Source of the DNA: Pseudomonas sp. MWU13-2100
GTDB lineage: Bacteria > Pseudomonadota > Gammaproteobacteria > Pseudomonadales > Pseudomonadaceae
Direction: 5' to 3'
Assembly (NCBI RefSeq): GCF_023242365.1
Contig: NZ_JALLIX010000001.1
Span: 186,001 to 250,000, forward strand
DNA: 64,000 nt
Shown: one piece after another, positions 1-9,492 of the stretch
Layout of the letters: every line of letters begins with the position of its first letter
How positions within the stretch are numbered: the stretch's first letter is position 1
The notes under the pieces: generated by a model
Databases searched by the model: none
What the model saw: the letters and a program-made list of their open reading frames with translations, nothing else
What the model was told of the DNA's origin: nothing
Position numbers and translations under genes: made by a program

Positions 1-905
1 ACGGCATTCTTGACCCGCAGCGCATGCGCCCGCGCCTGCCCGAGCGCTCCAACGACGAGTGGTCGATTCTCTGCCAGATGGCTATCGGTGCCGCCGAACA
101 GGCCCTGCAACGCGCCGGCAAGACCGCCGCGGACATCGACGGCGTCATCGTCGCCTGCTCGAACCTGCAACGGCCTTACCCGGCGGTGGCCATCGAGGTC
201 CAGGAAGCCTTGGGTATCCAGGGCTTCGGTTTCGATATGAACGTCGCCTGTTCCTCGGCGACCTTCGGCATCCAGGCCGCCAGCAACAGCATCCAACTGG
301 GCCAGGCCCGGGCGATCCTGATGGTCAACCCGGAGATCTGCACCGGTCACCTGAACTTCCGCGACCGCGACAGCCATTTCATCTTCGGTGATGCGGCGAC
401 AGCGGTGATCCTGGAGCGGGCTGACCTGGCGACTTCGCCCTATCAATTCGACATTGTCGGCACCAAGCTGCTGACCAAGTTCTCCAATAACATCCGCAAC
501 AACTTCGGTTTCCTCAACCGTGCGGCGGAAGAGGGTATCGGAGCCCCGGACAAACTGTTCGTCCAGGAAGGTCGCAAGGTGTTCCGTGACGTCTGCCCGA
601 TGGTGGCGGAGCTCATCGCCGCGCACCTGCAGGAAAACCAGCTGAACATCGCTGATGTGAAGCGCTTCTGGCTGCACCAGGCCAACCTCAGCATGAACCA
701 TCTGATCGTCAGGAAACTGCTGGGACGCGAGGCCTCGGAAGAAGAAGCACCGGTGATTCTTGATACCTACGCCAACACCAGTTCGGCCGGCTCCGTGATT
801 TCGTTCCACAAGAACCAGGACGACCTGGCGCCGGGTTCGCTGGCAGTGCTCAGTTCGTTCGGCGCCGGCTATTCGATCGGTAGCGTGATCCTGCGCAAGC
901 GTTGA
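1..905 (+). CDS. Beta-ketoacyl-ACP synthase III family protein (5' partial)
   Basis: The frame is open from the first base (codons begin at position 3), so the start lies outside the window; the visible part is about 300 residues of a family usually near 370. The thiolase-fold catalytic set is present: Cys in NVACSSATFG, His in FWLHQANLSMN and Asn in YANTSSAGS. Such enzymes condense an acyl-CoA with malonyl-ACP in the cytoplasm. The sequence resembles, from memory, the P. aeruginosa PA3286-type enzyme, which feeds medium-chain acyl-CoA into fatty acid synthesis, rather than short FabH. The next gene codes an ECF sigma factor, an order I also recall from P. aeruginosa. Family call is firm; exact substrate is inference. 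Confidence 0.9.
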   Translation, partial: GILDPQRMRPRLPERSNDEWSILCQMAIGAAEQALQRAGKTAADIDGVIVACSNLQRPYPAVAIEVQEALGIQGFGFDMNVACSSATFGIQAASNSIQLGQARAILMVNPEICTGHLNFRDRDSHFIFGDAATAVILERADLATSPYQFDIVGTKLLTKFSNNIRNNFGFLNRAAEEGIGAPDKLFVQEGRKVFRDVCPMVAELIAAHLQENQLNIADVKRFWLHQANLSMNHLIVRKLLGREASEEEAPVILDTYANTSSAGSVISFHKNQDDLAPGSLAVLSSFGAGYSIGSVILRKR

Positions 906-970
906 TTGCAGGATCTGGGCTTACCCCATGCCGGTCAATTGGACGTGGGATATTGAGAACACCACCTAAC

Positions 971-1046
971 TGTGGGAACGGTGCTTGCCCGCGAAGCTTT
1001 TAGCGGCTTCAATGGCCCCTTCGCGACGGTCCGGCCTGCTCCCACA
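971..1046. repeat. REPIN (inverted REP pair)
   Basis: Two inverted REP sequences: the left begins TGTGGGAACGGTGCTTGCCC and the right ends CTGCTCCCACA, with internal GCGAAG/CTTCGC pairing. It lies between the synthase and sigma-factor genes and could form a large hairpin in RNA. It is the same family as the tandem array near 30 kb. Confidence 0.8.
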
Positions 1047-1153
1047 AGGACCGTGTTCGGCCTTGACCGGACGGTATGCAGACGAGCTCTGCTCCTGCTG
1101 GAGTGCGTAGCTGCATGACTAAGTTGACGTGGATCTTGAACCCGGGGTTGTGA

Positions 1154-1765
1154 ATGGTGGCGATGGACGATAGTCAACTGCTCGAACGCTTGCTGGCAGG
1201 CGAACAACGGGCCTACAAAGAGTTGGTCAGTACCTATCAGAGCGCGATGCGCGCCGTGGCCTATGCCATTGTCGGCAGCCGCCAGGCCGATGAAGCGGTC
1301 CAGGATGCCTGGCTGGCGGTGGTGCGCAACCTGGCGGGCTTCCAGGGCCGTTCCAGTCTCAAGACCTGGTTGCTGACCATCACCGCCAATGCGGCGAAAA
1401 ACCGCTACAAGCAGAACCGTCGTGAAGTGCTGCTGGATGACCTGCCGTCGCCCCATGGCACCATCGGCGACGAACGCTTTGCCGCCGATGGTCACTGGGC
1501 CCTGGCGCCTCACGCCTGGCATGAGGACACCCCCGAGGCCCTGCTCAGCGAAGATGAGCTGCGCCAGTGCCTGGAACATACGCTGTTGAGTTTGTCCGAG
1601 TTGCAGAGCAGTGTCTTGTTGTTGCGTGAACGCCAGGGGTTGGAGCTGGAGGATATCTGTAATCTTCTGGGAATCTCGCTCTCTAATGTCAGGGTGCTGC
1701 TGCACCGGGCACGATTGAAAGTCTTCGCAACCGTGGAGCATTTTGAGGAGACCGGCGAATGCTGA
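1154..1765 (+). CDS. ECF-type RNA polymerase sigma factor
   Basis: A 203-residue sigma-70 family protein with a region 2 (about residues 20-95, including AYAIVGSRQADEAVQDAWLA) and a region 4 helix-turn-helix (about 135-190, GLELEDICNLLGISLSNVRV). It would direct RNA polymerase to a small regulon. A second ATG lies three codons in (1163) and neither has a strong Shine-Dalgarno, so the start is uncertain. The stop overlaps the next gene by 7 bp, and that gene codes a small Cys/His-rich protein, the usual sigma/anti-sigma arrangement. The signal sensed is not visible. Confidence 0.9.
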   Translation: MVAMDDSQLLERLLAGEQRAYKELVSTYQSAMRAVAYAIVGSRQADEAVQDAWLAVVRNLAGFQGRSSLKTWLLTITANAAKNRYKQNRREVLLDDLPSPHGTIGDERFAADGHWALAPHAWHEDTPEALLSEDELRQCLEHTLLSLSELQSSVLLLRERQGLELEDICNLLGISLSNVRVLLHRARLKVFATVEHFEETGEC

Positions 1766-1998
1766 CCTGCAAGGAACAAGTGGCACGTTCCAGCGATTAT
1801 CTCGATGGCCAGTTGAGCTTTCGTGAGCGCCTGATGGTGCGCCATCACTTGATGTTCTGCCCCAACTGCCGGCGTTTTATCCGTCAGATGCGCTTGATGC
1901 AGGCCACTCTGAAGCAGATGCCCGAACCGCCGGTCGAAAATCTCGAAGCCTTGTCCGCACAACTGGCCGCACAGCGCCGGGACGCCGGAAAGCCATAG
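1759..1998 (+). CDS. Small zinc-finger-like anti-sigma factor
   Basis: A 79-residue soluble protein translationally coupled (7 bp overlap) to the ECF sigma gene. It has an early Cys (LTCKEQ) and an H-x3-C-x2-C core in RHHLMFCPNCRRF, the signature of zinc-binding anti-sigma (zf-HC2/ZAS-like) domains. There is no membrane segment, so it would act in the cytoplasm, unlike the larger anti-sigma at 61.6 kb. Role inferred from motif and coupling. Confidence 0.8.
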   Translation: MLTCKEQVARSSDYLDGQLSFRERLMVRHHLMFCPNCRRFIRQMRLMQATLKQMPEPPVENLEALSAQLAAQRRDAGKP

Positions 1999-2243
1999 TA
2001 CCAAAAAGCCACTATTTTTTTGCCAAAGCCCTGTAGAGCGGGGTTTTGCGCGAGGTTGTGTCGGTCGAAAAAAGTTCCGCTGTCACAAAACCTTAATCTA
2101 TTGGCAACTGCGCTGAAATAACCCCGCGCCAAGATTCCCTCCCAACAAAGCAGGGCAAGCCCCGGCAATGGCTGCGCACCCGCATGATGGCAACGGACGC
2201 CACGAAAAGACCCGAAGAGTTTGAATCCAAGAGGAGCGAAACA

Positions 2244-3602
2244 ATGAACAAGTGCACCTTGGCCCTGGCAGTGGCCGTAGGGGTTTTGTCCCAACAGGCG
2301 TATGCCGACGGGCAAGCTGACGCGAAAGGTTTTATCGAAGGTGCAAGCTCGACCTTGGGTATCCGTAACTACTACATCAACAACGATAACCGTAGCGGGA
2401 AACCTGCTCAGAGCCTGAGTACAGAATGGGGCCAAGGCTTCGATCTGCGTTTCAACTCCGGTTACACCCAAGGCACCGTGGGTTTTGGTCTTGACGCCAT
2501 TGGCCTGCTGGGGATCAAGCTGGACTCCGGTCGTGGCAGCAACGGCGCCAGCACCACGAGTTATGGCAGCAACATGTTCCCCACCGAGTCCACTAACGGC
2601 AACAGCAAAGCCGTCAACGACTTCGCCAGCCTAGGCTTGACCGGAAAGGTCAGGGTTTCGCAGACCGAACTGAAAATCGGCACCCTGATGCCGAACAACC
2701 CGGTGATCAAGACCAACGACAGCCGTTTGGTGACACAAACCTTTACTGGTGGCCAGATCACCTCGAACGAGATCAAGGACCTGACGCTGACTGGCGGTCA
2801 GATTGAATCCGTCAAGGGCCGTAACTCCACCAACGACGAAGGCCTGTCGATTGCTGGCGCAAACAACCCCACCTCTACCGGTCGTCGCAGTAACAAGTTC
2901 TACTACGGCGGCGCCGACTACAAGATCACCAAGGATCTGGTTGCCTCGTACTACTATGGCGAGCTGAAAGACTTCTACTCGCAGAACTTCCTGGGACTGG
3001 TACATAACTGGGCCATCGGTCCAGGCGTGCTGAACAGTGACCTGCGCTACTACCGTAGCCGCGATAACGGCGCCAACGGCAGCAACAGCGCCTACTTCAC
3101 CTCCGGTTACTACCCGAACACCGCGACTCCTGCCAAGGGTAAAGTCGACAACGACCTGTATAGCTACCTGGCCCTGTACTCGGTGGCCGGCCACACCTTC
3201 GGCGCTGGTTATCAGTACACCAAAGGCGACAGCGACTTCCCTTGGTTGAACCAAGGTGATGGCTCGTCCGCCAGCATCACCACCGACATGCAGATCCAGA
3301 AGTTCGCCCGTGCCGGCGAGCGTACCTGGCAGGCTCGCTACGCCTATGACTTCGCCAAGCTTGGCGTACCCGGTCTGACGGCCGGTGTGGTCTACCTGCA
3401 CGGGGACAATATCCAGACCGGTGCTGGTGACAAGAGCGAGTGGGAACGCGATATCAGCGTCGGCTACGTGATCCCGCAAGGCACCTTCAAGAACCTCGGT
3501 TTTGCCTGGAAGAACGCCATGTGGCGCACCAGTGCCGCCGTTGCTTCTAGCTACCAGGACGAAAACCGTCTGATCGTCAGCTATTCGATTCCACTGTTGT
3601 AA
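2244..3602 (+). CDS. OprD-family outer membrane porin
   Basis: A 452-residue precursor starting at an ATG preceded by AAGAGGAG; an in-frame ATG 60 bp upstream lacks a good site. Residues 1-22 are a signal peptide ending AYA. The mature chain opens with GFIEGASSTLGIRNYYIN and continues as alternating aromatic/polar strands to a C-terminal SYSIPLL, typical of the OprD superfamily of 18-stranded, substrate-selective channels for amino acids, peptides or carboxylates. Which OprD/OpdX subgroup cannot be set from the sequence alone. The gene stands alone, ends in a strong terminator and follows the ECF pair, but no promoter linking them was identified. Confidence 0.93.
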   Translation: MNKCTLALAVAVGVLSQQAYADGQADAKGFIEGASSTLGIRNYYINNDNRSGKPAQSLSTEWGQGFDLRFNSGYTQGTVGFGLDAIGLLGIKLDSGRGSNGASTTSYGSNMFPTESTNGNSKAVNDFASLGLTGKVRVSQTELKIGTLMPNNPVIKTNDSRLVTQTFTGGQITSNEIKDLTLTGGQIESVKGRNSTNDEGLSIAGANNPTSTGRRSNKFYYGGADYKITKDLVASYYYGELKDFYSQNFLGLVHNWAIGPGVLNSDLRYYRSRDNGANGSNSAYFTSGYYPNTATPAKGKVDNDLYSYLALYSVAGHTFGAGYQYTKGDSDFPWLNQGDGSSASITTDMQIQKFARAGERTWQARYAYDFAKLGVPGLTAGVVYLHGDNIQTGAGDKSEWERDISVGYVIPQGTFKNLGFAWKNAMWRTSAAVASSYQDENRLIVSYSIPLL

Positions 3603-3617
3603 GCTCCGCTCTTTTGG

Positions 3618-3655
3618 CGCCCCGCTCGACGTGAAGTCGCGCGGGGCGTTTTTTT
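3618..3655 (+). terminator. Rho-independent terminator of the porin gene
   Basis: Perfect 8-bp stem CGCCCCGC / GCGGGGCG (3618-3625 and 3641-3648) followed by seven T residues, 15 bp after the porin stop codon. Confidence 0.9.
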
Positions 3656-4051
3656 GTCCGGCTTCTGGACATGCCGAGCGGTTCTGCGTCCTCCGATTTT
3701 CCAACGACAGCCAGCACAAGAAACTGCACCTGTTGAAAACGCCACCTCTCCTCTAGGAGTTGGCTTGCCAGCGATGACGATGCAAGACTCGCCGCCGCCA
3801 TCGCTACAAAAAAAACGTGCTCGGCCTTGACTGACAGGTATGGCACCAAGCCCCAGCAATACAGCCCGGCCGCTGTCCTGGAAGCTTCAGGAATGGTGTT
3901 CCCCGGCGACTTTCAAGTCCAATGAAATAGATTTTAATATTCCATTCCTGGCGGATTGGCAGACCGATATCGGTTTTCTCTTCTACTTGTCGCCGTTCCC
4001 GCACACTTGCGCGATACTCGCCCTGCGTGTTGCACCTGCCTGGGGATATCA
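3656..4051. other. Intergenic region with a degenerate REP
   Basis: About 400 bp without a supported gene. Around 3752-3806 there is a decayed REP pair (AGGAGTTGGCTTGCCAGCGA followed by a reverse-oriented GCCATCGC). The rest is a moderately AT-rich stretch (about 3920-3945), probably the promoter region of the next gene. Confidence 0.5.
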
Positions 4052-5176
4052 ATGCCGTTACAACGTCTGCAAAGCCTCTCTGAGGTCGCTGCCGAGCAAT
4101 GGGATGCGCTGGTACCCGACGGTCAGCCATTCCTCAGCCATGGGTTCTTGAGCGCCCTGGAAGACAGCGGCAGTCTTGGTTCGCACTCGGGCTGGCAGCC
4201 GGAGCATCTGCTGCATGTGGAAGACGGGCGGCTGCTGGCGGCCCTGCCGAGTTACCGCAAATGGCATTCCTATGGCGAATATGTGTTCGACCACGGCTGG
4301 GCCGAGGCCTGTGAGCGGGCGGGCCTCGCCTACTACCCCAAGCTGTTGACCGCGGTGCCGTTCAGTCCGGTCGGCGGCGCGCGATTGCTGGCGGCCAGGG
4401 CTGAGGACGGTTTCGAATTGCTGGCTGCCTTGCCGGGCTACCTGGAGATCGAAGAACTCTCCAGCGCCCATATCAACTTCACCGATGCCCTGGCCGATGC
4501 CGCCCTCGGCGAACAGCCCGGTTGGCTGCTGCGTTACGGTTGCCAGTTTCACTGGCAGAACCGCGGTTACCGGGATTTTCAGGACTTCCTCGATACCCTG
4601 AGTTCGCGCAAGCGCAAGCAGATGCGCAAGGAGCGCGAGCAGGTCGCCGGACAGGGCTTCGATTTCCAATGGCTGGAAGGCCGTGAGTTGAGCGAGGCCC
4701 AGTGGGACTTTGTCTACGCTTGTTATGCCAATACCTATGCGGTGCGACGTCAGGCGCCCTACCTGACCCGGGAGTTCTTCAGTCTGCTGGCCGAGCGCAT
4801 GCCCGGCTCGATCCGCGTGGTCCTGGCCAGGCAGGGCGGACGGCCGGTGGCCATGGCATTCAGCCTGATCGGCGGCGACAGCTTCTACGGTCGTTACTGG
4901 GGCTGCCTGGCGGAGTTCGACCGGCTGCATTTCGAAACCTGCTTCTACCAAGGCATGGACTACGCCATCGCCCAGGGCCTGCAACGCTTCGATGCCGGTG
5001 CCCAGGGCGAGCACAAGCTGATCCGCGGCTTTGAACCGGTGATCACCCATTCCTGGCACTACCTGCGTCATCCGGGACTGCGGGCGGCGGTGAAGGATTT
5101 CCTTGCGCGGGAGCGGGTGGGGATCCTGGCCTATGCCGAAGAGGCGAAGGCGGCGCTGCCTTACCGACAGGCCTGA
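4052..5176 (+). CDS. FemAB/GNAT-like acyltransferase family protein (DUF482/COG3146-like)
   Basis: A 374-residue cytoplasmic protein. I chose ATG 4052 (MPLQRLQSL) because it has GGGGA upstream and fits the family start; an in-frame ATG at 3956 would add 32 unlikely residues. Recognisable blocks include the basic stretch SSRKRKQMRKEREQV, the fold motif SFYGRYWGCL and the late FDAGAQGEHKLIRGFEP, which belong to the peptidogalycan/FemAB-like GNAT family of unknown substrate widespread in proteobacteria. No partner gene is adjacent; the ABC gene downstream is convergent. Confidence 0.8.
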   Translation: MPLQRLQSLSEVAAEQWDALVPDGQPFLSHGFLSALEDSGSLGSHSGWQPEHLLHVEDGRLLAALPSYRKWHSYGEYVFDHGWAEACERAGLAYYPKLLTAVPFSPVGGARLLAARAEDGFELLAALPGYLEIEELSSAHINFTDALADAALGEQPGWLLRYGCQFHWQNRGYRDFQDFLDTLSSRKRKQMRKEREQVAGQGFDFQWLEGRELSEAQWDFVYACYANTYAVRRQAPYLTREFFSLLAERMPGSIRVVLARQGGRPVAMAFSLIGGDSFYGRYWGCLAEFDRLHFETCFYQGMDYAIAQGLQRFDAGAQGEHKLIRGFEPVITHSWHYLRHPGLRAAVKDFLARERVGILAYAEEAKAALPYRQA

Positions 5177-5183
5177 GCGCTCA

Positions 5184-5205
5184 ACCGCCCCCTTGCGGGG
5201 ACGGT
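5184..5205. terminator. Hairpin between convergent genes
   Basis: ACCG-C-CCCC / GGGG-A-CGGT stem with one internal mismatch, between the stop codons of two convergent genes. There is no clear T-run on either side, so it is a weak terminator candidate. Confidence 0.35.
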
Positions 5206-5213
5206 AGGGGCGT

Positions 5214-7046
5214 TCAATCGATGCCGACGAACCCGCCGGTCTGGTGTTGCCAGAGACGCGCATACAGGCCGCCATGGGCCAACAGCTCGGCATGGCTGCC
5301 GGTTTCGGCGATCCGGCCATTTTCCAGGACCACCAGGCGGTCCATGCGGGCAATGGTCGACAGGCGGTGGGCAATGGCGATCACGGTCTTGCCTTCCATC
5401 AGGGTCTCCAGGCTCTCCTGGATCGCTGCCTCCACTTCCGAATCCAGGGCCGAGGTCGCTTCGTCCATGATCAGGATCGGCGCGTTCTTGAGCAGTACCC
5501 GGGCAATGGCGATGCGCTGGCGCTGGCCACCGGACAGTTTCACCCCGCGCTCACCGACATGGGCATCAAGGCCGGTACGCCCCTGGGCGTCCGACAGTAG
5601 CGGGATGAATTCGTCGGCCCGGGCCTTGCGTGCGGCTTCCCAGAGTTCTTCATCGCTGGCATCGGGCTTGCCGTACAACAGGTTGTCGCGGATCGAGCGG
5701 TGCAGCAGCGAGGTGTCCTGGGTGATCATGCCGATATGTTCGCGCAGGCTTTCCTGGGCGACTTCGGCGATGTTCTGGCCATCGACCAGGATGCGTCCGC
5801 CTTGCAAGTCATAGAGCCGCAGCAGCAGGTTGACCAGGGTCGACTTGCCGGCGCCGGAAGGGCCGATCAGGCCGATTTTCTCCCCCGGACGAATCGTCAG
5901 GTTGAGGTCGCTGATCACCCCGCTGCGTTTGCCGTAGTGGAAGTCCACATGCTCGAAGCGCACTTCGCCCTGGGTGACCCGCAGGCGTGGCGCCTGCTCG
6001 CGGTCGGTGACGCTGACCGGTTGAGCGATGGTCTGCAGGCCGTCCTGGACCATGCCGATGTTTTCGAAAATGCCGTTGACCACCCACATGATCCAGCCGG
6101 ACATGTTGACGATGCGGATCACCAGGCCGGTGGCCAGGGCGATGGCGCCGACCGAGATCAGCGACTGGGTCCATAGCCACAGCGCCAGGCCCGTGGTGGT
6201 GACGATCAGCAGGCCGTTGAGGCTGGTGATGGTCACGTCCATGCTGGTCACCACCCGTGAGGCCAACTGGGTTTTCTCGGTCTGCTCCACCAGCGCTTCA
6301 CGGGCGTATTGCTGCTCGAAACGGGTGTGGGCAAACAGCTTCAGGGTGGTGATATTGGTGTAGCCGTCGACGATCCGGCCCATGAGTTTCGAGCGGGCTT
6401 CGGAGGAGATCACCGAACGCGCCTTCACCCGCGGCACAAAGTAGTACAGCGCGCCGATGTAGCCGGCGATCCAGACCAGCAGCGGGATCATCAGGCGCCA
6501 GTCCGCCTCGACGAACAGGACCAGGGAACTGATGACGTAGATCAGTACATGCCAGAGCGCGTCGACGGCCTGCACGGCGGAGTCGCGCAGTGAGTTGCCG
6601 GTCTGCATGATGCGCTGGGCGATACGCCCGGCGAAATCGTTCTGGAAGAAGTTCAGGCTCTGCTTGAGTACATAACTGTGGTTTTGCCAGCGAATCATAC
6701 TGGTCATGCCCGGGCTGATGGTCTGGTGCACCAGCAGGTCGTGCAGGCCGAAGAAGATCGGCCGCAGGACCAGGGCGACCACGGCCATCCACAGCAGCTC
6801 GCGGCCATGGACCTGGAAGAATTCGGTATTGGGCGTGCCCTGGGCCAGGTCGATGATCCGGCTCAGGTAGCTGAACAGCGCCACTTCGATCAGTGCGGCG
6901 AACAGACCGACGATCAACAGCGCGACGAAGCTCGGCCAGACCTGGCGCAGGTAATACAGGTAGAAGGGCAGGACGGTGTTCGGCGGAGCGGCAGTGGGGG
7001 CGTCGCGAAAAATATCGATCAGTTGTTCAAAACGACGATAGAGCAT
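5214..7046 (-). CDS. ABC exporter, fused membrane and ATPase domains
   Basis: A 610-residue half-transporter. Residues 1-350 hold the six-helix type I exporter domain (hydrophobic segments near 40-60, 80-95, 165-210, 280-330). The nucleotide-binding domain has Walker A GPSGAGKST (around residue 395), signature LSGGQRQRI, Walker B ILIMDEAT and the switch His in IAHRLS. It would work as a homodimer in the inner membrane, MsbA/multidrug type; substrate unknown. It is convergent with the preceding gene and lies downstream of ppiA on the same strand, separated from it by a hairpin. Confidence 0.92.
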   Translation of the reverse strand: MLYRRFEQLIDIFRDAPTAAPPNTVLPFYLYYLRQVWPSFVALLIVGLFAALIEVALFSYLSRIIDLAQGTPNTEFFQVHGRELLWMAVVALVLRPIFFGLHDLLVHQTISPGMTSMIRWQNHSYVLKQSLNFFQNDFAGRIAQRIMQTGNSLRDSAVQAVDALWHVLIYVISSLVLFVEADWRLMIPLLVWIAGYIGALYYFVPRVKARSVISSEARSKLMGRIVDGYTNITTLKLFAHTRFEQQYAREALVEQTEKTQLASRVVTSMDVTITSLNGLLIVTTTGLALWLWTQSLISVGAIALATGLVIRIVNMSGWIMWVVNGIFENIGMVQDGLQTIAQPVSVTDREQAPRLRVTQGEVRFEHVDFHYGKRSGVISDLNLTIRPGEKIGLIGPSGAGKSTLVNLLLRLYDLQGGRILVDGQNIAEVAQESLREHIGMITQDTSLLHRSIRDNLLYGKPDASDEELWEAARKARADEFIPLLSDAQGRTGLDAHVGERGVKLSGGQRQRIAIARVLLKNAPILIMDEATSALDSEVEAAIQESLETLMEGKTVIAIAHRLSTIARMDRLVVLENGRIAETGSHAELLAHGGLYARLWQHQTGGFVGID

Positions 7047-7090
7047 GGGTTCTGACGCCCGTCAGGCGGGCTCTCCTTGAAGATGAAGCG

Positions 7091-7125
7091 GCGCAAGCCT
7101 CAGGCAGCCGGCCTGAAGCTTGCGC
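7091..7125 (-). terminator. Hairpin after ppiA
   Basis: GCGCAAGC (7091-7098) pairs with GCTTGCGC (7118-7125), with an inner CAGGC/GCCTG pairing. It lies just after the ppiA stop on the minus strand and is followed by a short pyrimidine tract, so it is a probable, not perfect, terminator. Confidence 0.5.
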
Positions 7126-7131
7126 CTGCCA

Positions 7132-7698
7132 TTAGTCGATCCGTTTGGCCGACTTGATATACACCGGGTCCGACGGCACGTCCGACATGCCTTGCTTGGT
7201 GGTGGTCGGCGAGTTGACGATGATGTCGACCACGTCCATGCCCTTGACCACCTTGGCGAATACCGCGTAACCGGCGTCGCGGCCCGGGTCGAGGAAGTCA
7301 TTGTCCTTCACGTTGATGAAGAATTGGCTGGTGGCCGAGTTCGGATCCGAGGTCCGCGCCATCGACAAGCTGCCGCGCACGTTGTGCAGGCCGTTGCTGG
7401 CTTCGTTCTTGATCGGCGCCTGGGTCGGCTTCTGCGCCATCTGTGCGGTGAAACCGCCGCCCTGGACCATGAAACCCGGAATCACCCGGTGGAAGATCGT
7501 GTTGTTGTAGAAGCCACTGTCCACGTAGGCGAGGAAGTTCTTGGTGCTGATCGGCGCGTGCACCGGGTCCAGCTCGATTTCAATGGTGCCGTTGGTGGTC
7601 ACCAGTTCTACATGGGGCGCCTTGGCGGTATCGGTGGCGGCCATCAGGTTGGCGGCGAACAGCACGGAGCCGGTGAACAGGGCGATTTTTTTCAGCAT
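7132..7698 (-). CDS. ppiA: Periplasmic peptidyl-prolyl cis-trans isomerase (cyclophilin)
   Basis: A 188-residue protein with a signal peptide ending NLMAA and one cyclophilin domain. Active-site blocks are [13 protein letters not shown] (catalytic Arg), the QFFIN strand and the [16 protein letters not shown] motif. It catalyses X-Pro isomerisation of exported proteins in the periplasm. It starts 3 bp after the alpha/beta hydrolase stop, so it is probably the third gene of a LysR-hydrolase-ppiA transcription unit. The link between these functions is not obvious. Confidence 0.95.
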   Translation of the reverse strand: MLKKIALFTGSVLFAANLMAATDTAKAPHVELVTTNGTIEIELDPVHAPISTKNFLAYVDSGFYNNTIFHRVIPGFMVQGGGFTAQMAQKPTQAPIKNEASNGLHNVRGSLSMARTSDPNSATSQFFINVKDNDFLDPGRDAGYAVFAKVVKGMDVVDIIVNSPTTTKQGMSDVPSDPVYIKSAKRID

Positions 7699-7701
7699 GG
7701 T

Positions 7702-8505
7702 TCAGTGATCCTGGGTGGTGGTTTCGACTGCGGTTAGAAACTCAAGCAGGGTTTGGTTGAAGACCTGGGGTTGATCCAGTGGCGTGGCGTGGCGTGAATC
7801 GGCGATCACCACCAGACGCGCATCGGGCATCAGTTTGACATAGCTTTCCTTCAGCGCGACCGGTGTGTAGTCATGGTCTGCACTGACGATCAGGGTTGGA
7901 CAGGTAATCCGTGACAGTCGTTCCTGGACCCCCCAACCGACGATGGCATCGAAGCTGGCGAGATAAGCACGTTTGTCGTTTCTTGCCCAGCGCTCGGTCA
8001 TCTTGCGCCGCAATTGCGCCTGCTCGGGCTTGGGAAACAGCATCACGCTCAAGGCCTTGCCGATGCGCTTCGGGCCCAGCAGCCGGGCCAGGCTCCAGCG
8101 CCTGGCCCACTGCAGGTAGTCGCCGGGCTTGCGGACCTTGACCTCGGGCGCGCTGTTAACCACGCACAAGCTCCTGAACATGTGCGGCTGATCCACCGCC
8201 AGCTGGAAACCGATCATCCCGCCCATGGACAGGCCGACCAAGTGCGGATGGTCCAGCTTCAGGTGTTCGATCAGGGCCATTACATCCGCGCTGAACCCGG
8301 CGATGCTGTAGCGCTGCCGGGGCTTGTCGGAGCGTCCATGGCCACGCATGTCCATGACGATCACCCGGTGCCGCGCGGCCAGTGCCGGCACCTGCATTTC
8401 CCAGTCCTCGGTGCTGGAGCCGAGACCATGGATCAGCAGCACCGGCGTGCCCTGGCCGTACTCCTCATAATGCAGCGTACAACCTTCATGTTCGAAATAG
8501 GCCAT
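7702..8505 (-). CDS. Alpha/beta-fold hydrolase
   Basis: A 267-residue protein of the alpha/beta hydrolase superfamily. The oxyanion region LLIHGLGSS comes first, the nucleophile elbow is GLSMGGM (Ser93), the acid is probably the Asp in SADHDYTP and the base the His in DSRHATP. It is close to the 3-oxoadipate enol-lactonase/esterase-like group, but no aromatic pathway genes are nearby, so the substrate is open. It starts 14 bp after the LysR stop codon and ends 3 bp before ppiA. Confidence 0.88.
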   Translation of the reverse strand: MAYFEHEGCTLHYEEYGQGTPVLLIHGLGSSTEDWEMQVPALAARHRVIVMDMRGHGRSDKPRQRYSIAGFSADVMALIEHLKLDHPHLVGLSMGGMIGFQLAVDQPHMFRSLCVVNSAPEVKVRKPGDYLQWARRWSLARLLGPKRIGKALSVMLFPKPEQAQLRRKMTERWARNDKRAYLASFDAIVGWGVQERLSRITCPTLIVSADHDYTPVALKESYVKLMPDARLVVIADSRHATPLDQPQVFNQTLLEFLTAVETTTQDH

Positions 8506-8519
8506 GGGTCAACGTCCTG

Positions 8520-9443
8520 TCAGGCTTGCCGGGGAGCGGCGAAGGGAGCGTCCAGCGGCGCGGTGTCGAAGGTGCGCAGCAGTTCGACGAGAATCTGCGT
8601 GGCCGGTCCCAGGGGTTTGTCCTTGTTCGAGTACAGATAGAACGTCGGATGGCGGCTGCCACCCTGATCCAACGGTAGCACCTTGAGCAGGCCTTCCCGG
8701 ATTTCCCGTTCGATCATGTGCCGCGGCAGCCAGGCGAAGCCCAGGCCGTTGCCGATGAAGGTGGCGGCGGTGGCCAGGCTGCCGACGGTCCAGCGCTGCT
8801 CGGCACCGAGCCAGCCGACGTCGCGCGGTTGCTGGCGGCCGGAGTCACGGATTACCACCTGCAACTGGCTTTCCAGGTCCTGGAAGGTCAAGGTGCGTTG
8901 CAGGCGGTGCAGGGCGTGTTCCGGGTGGGCGACGGCGACGAACTCCACCGCGCTCATCTCGGTGCCCAGGTAACCGGGGATATTGAAGCTGCTGATGGCC
9001 AGGTCCGCGACGCCTTCGAGGAGGACCTCCTCCACCCCCGACAGCACCTCCTCACGCAGGCGCACTCGGCAACCGCGGCTCTGCGGCATGAACGCGGTCA
9101 GCGCCCGCACCAGACGGGCATTGGGATAGGCGGCGTCCACCACCAGGCGTACTTCGGCTTCCCAGCCCTGTTCCATATGGTGGGCCAGGTCTTCCAGCTG
9201 GCTGGCCTGTTTCACCAGTTGCCGCGAGCGCCGCAGCAGCACGCCGCCGGCTTCGGTGAGCACGGCCTTGCGCCCGTCGATGCGCAGCAGCGGCACCCCG
9301 AGCTGATCCTGCATGCGGGCCACGGTGTAGCTGACGGATGACTGTGAGCGGTGCAGGGCTTCGGCGGCCTGGGCGAAGCCACCGTGATCGACCACGGCCT
9401 GCAGCGTTCGCCATTGATCAAGGGTCACGCGGGGCGCTTTCAA
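8520..9443 (-). CDS. LysR-family transcriptional regulator
   Basis: A 307-residue regulator with an N-terminal winged helix (AQAAEALHRSQSSVSYTVAR as recognition region) and a periplasmic-binding-like effector domain from about residue 90. The likely start is a TTG at 9443, giving LKAPRVTLDQWRTL, because AGAGGA sits just upstream and the family begins there; an upstream ATG at 9524 would add 27 residues running into the promoter of the divergent gene. It heads the hydrolase/ppiA unit and may control it or the divergent small gene. Effector unknown. Confidence 0.88.
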   Translation of the reverse strand: MKAPRVTLDQWRTLQAVVDHGGFAQAAEALHRSQSSVSYTVARMQDQLGVPLLRIDGRKAVLTEAGGVLLRRSRQLVKQASQLEDLAHHMEQGWEAEVRLVVDAAYPNARLVRALTAFMPQSRGCRVRLREEVLSGVEEVLLEGVADLAISSFNIPGYLGTEMSAVEFVAVAHPEHALHRLQRTLTFQDLESQLQVVIRDSGRQQPRDVGWLGAEQRWTVGSLATAATFIGNGLGFAWLPRHMIEREIREGLLKVLPLDQGGSRHPTFYLYSNKDKPLGPATQILVELLRTFDTAPLDAPFAAPRQA

Positions 9444-9492
9444 GTTGGGTTCCTCTTGTCCTAAGCTGGCGGTCCTTATTGGAGACTGCCGA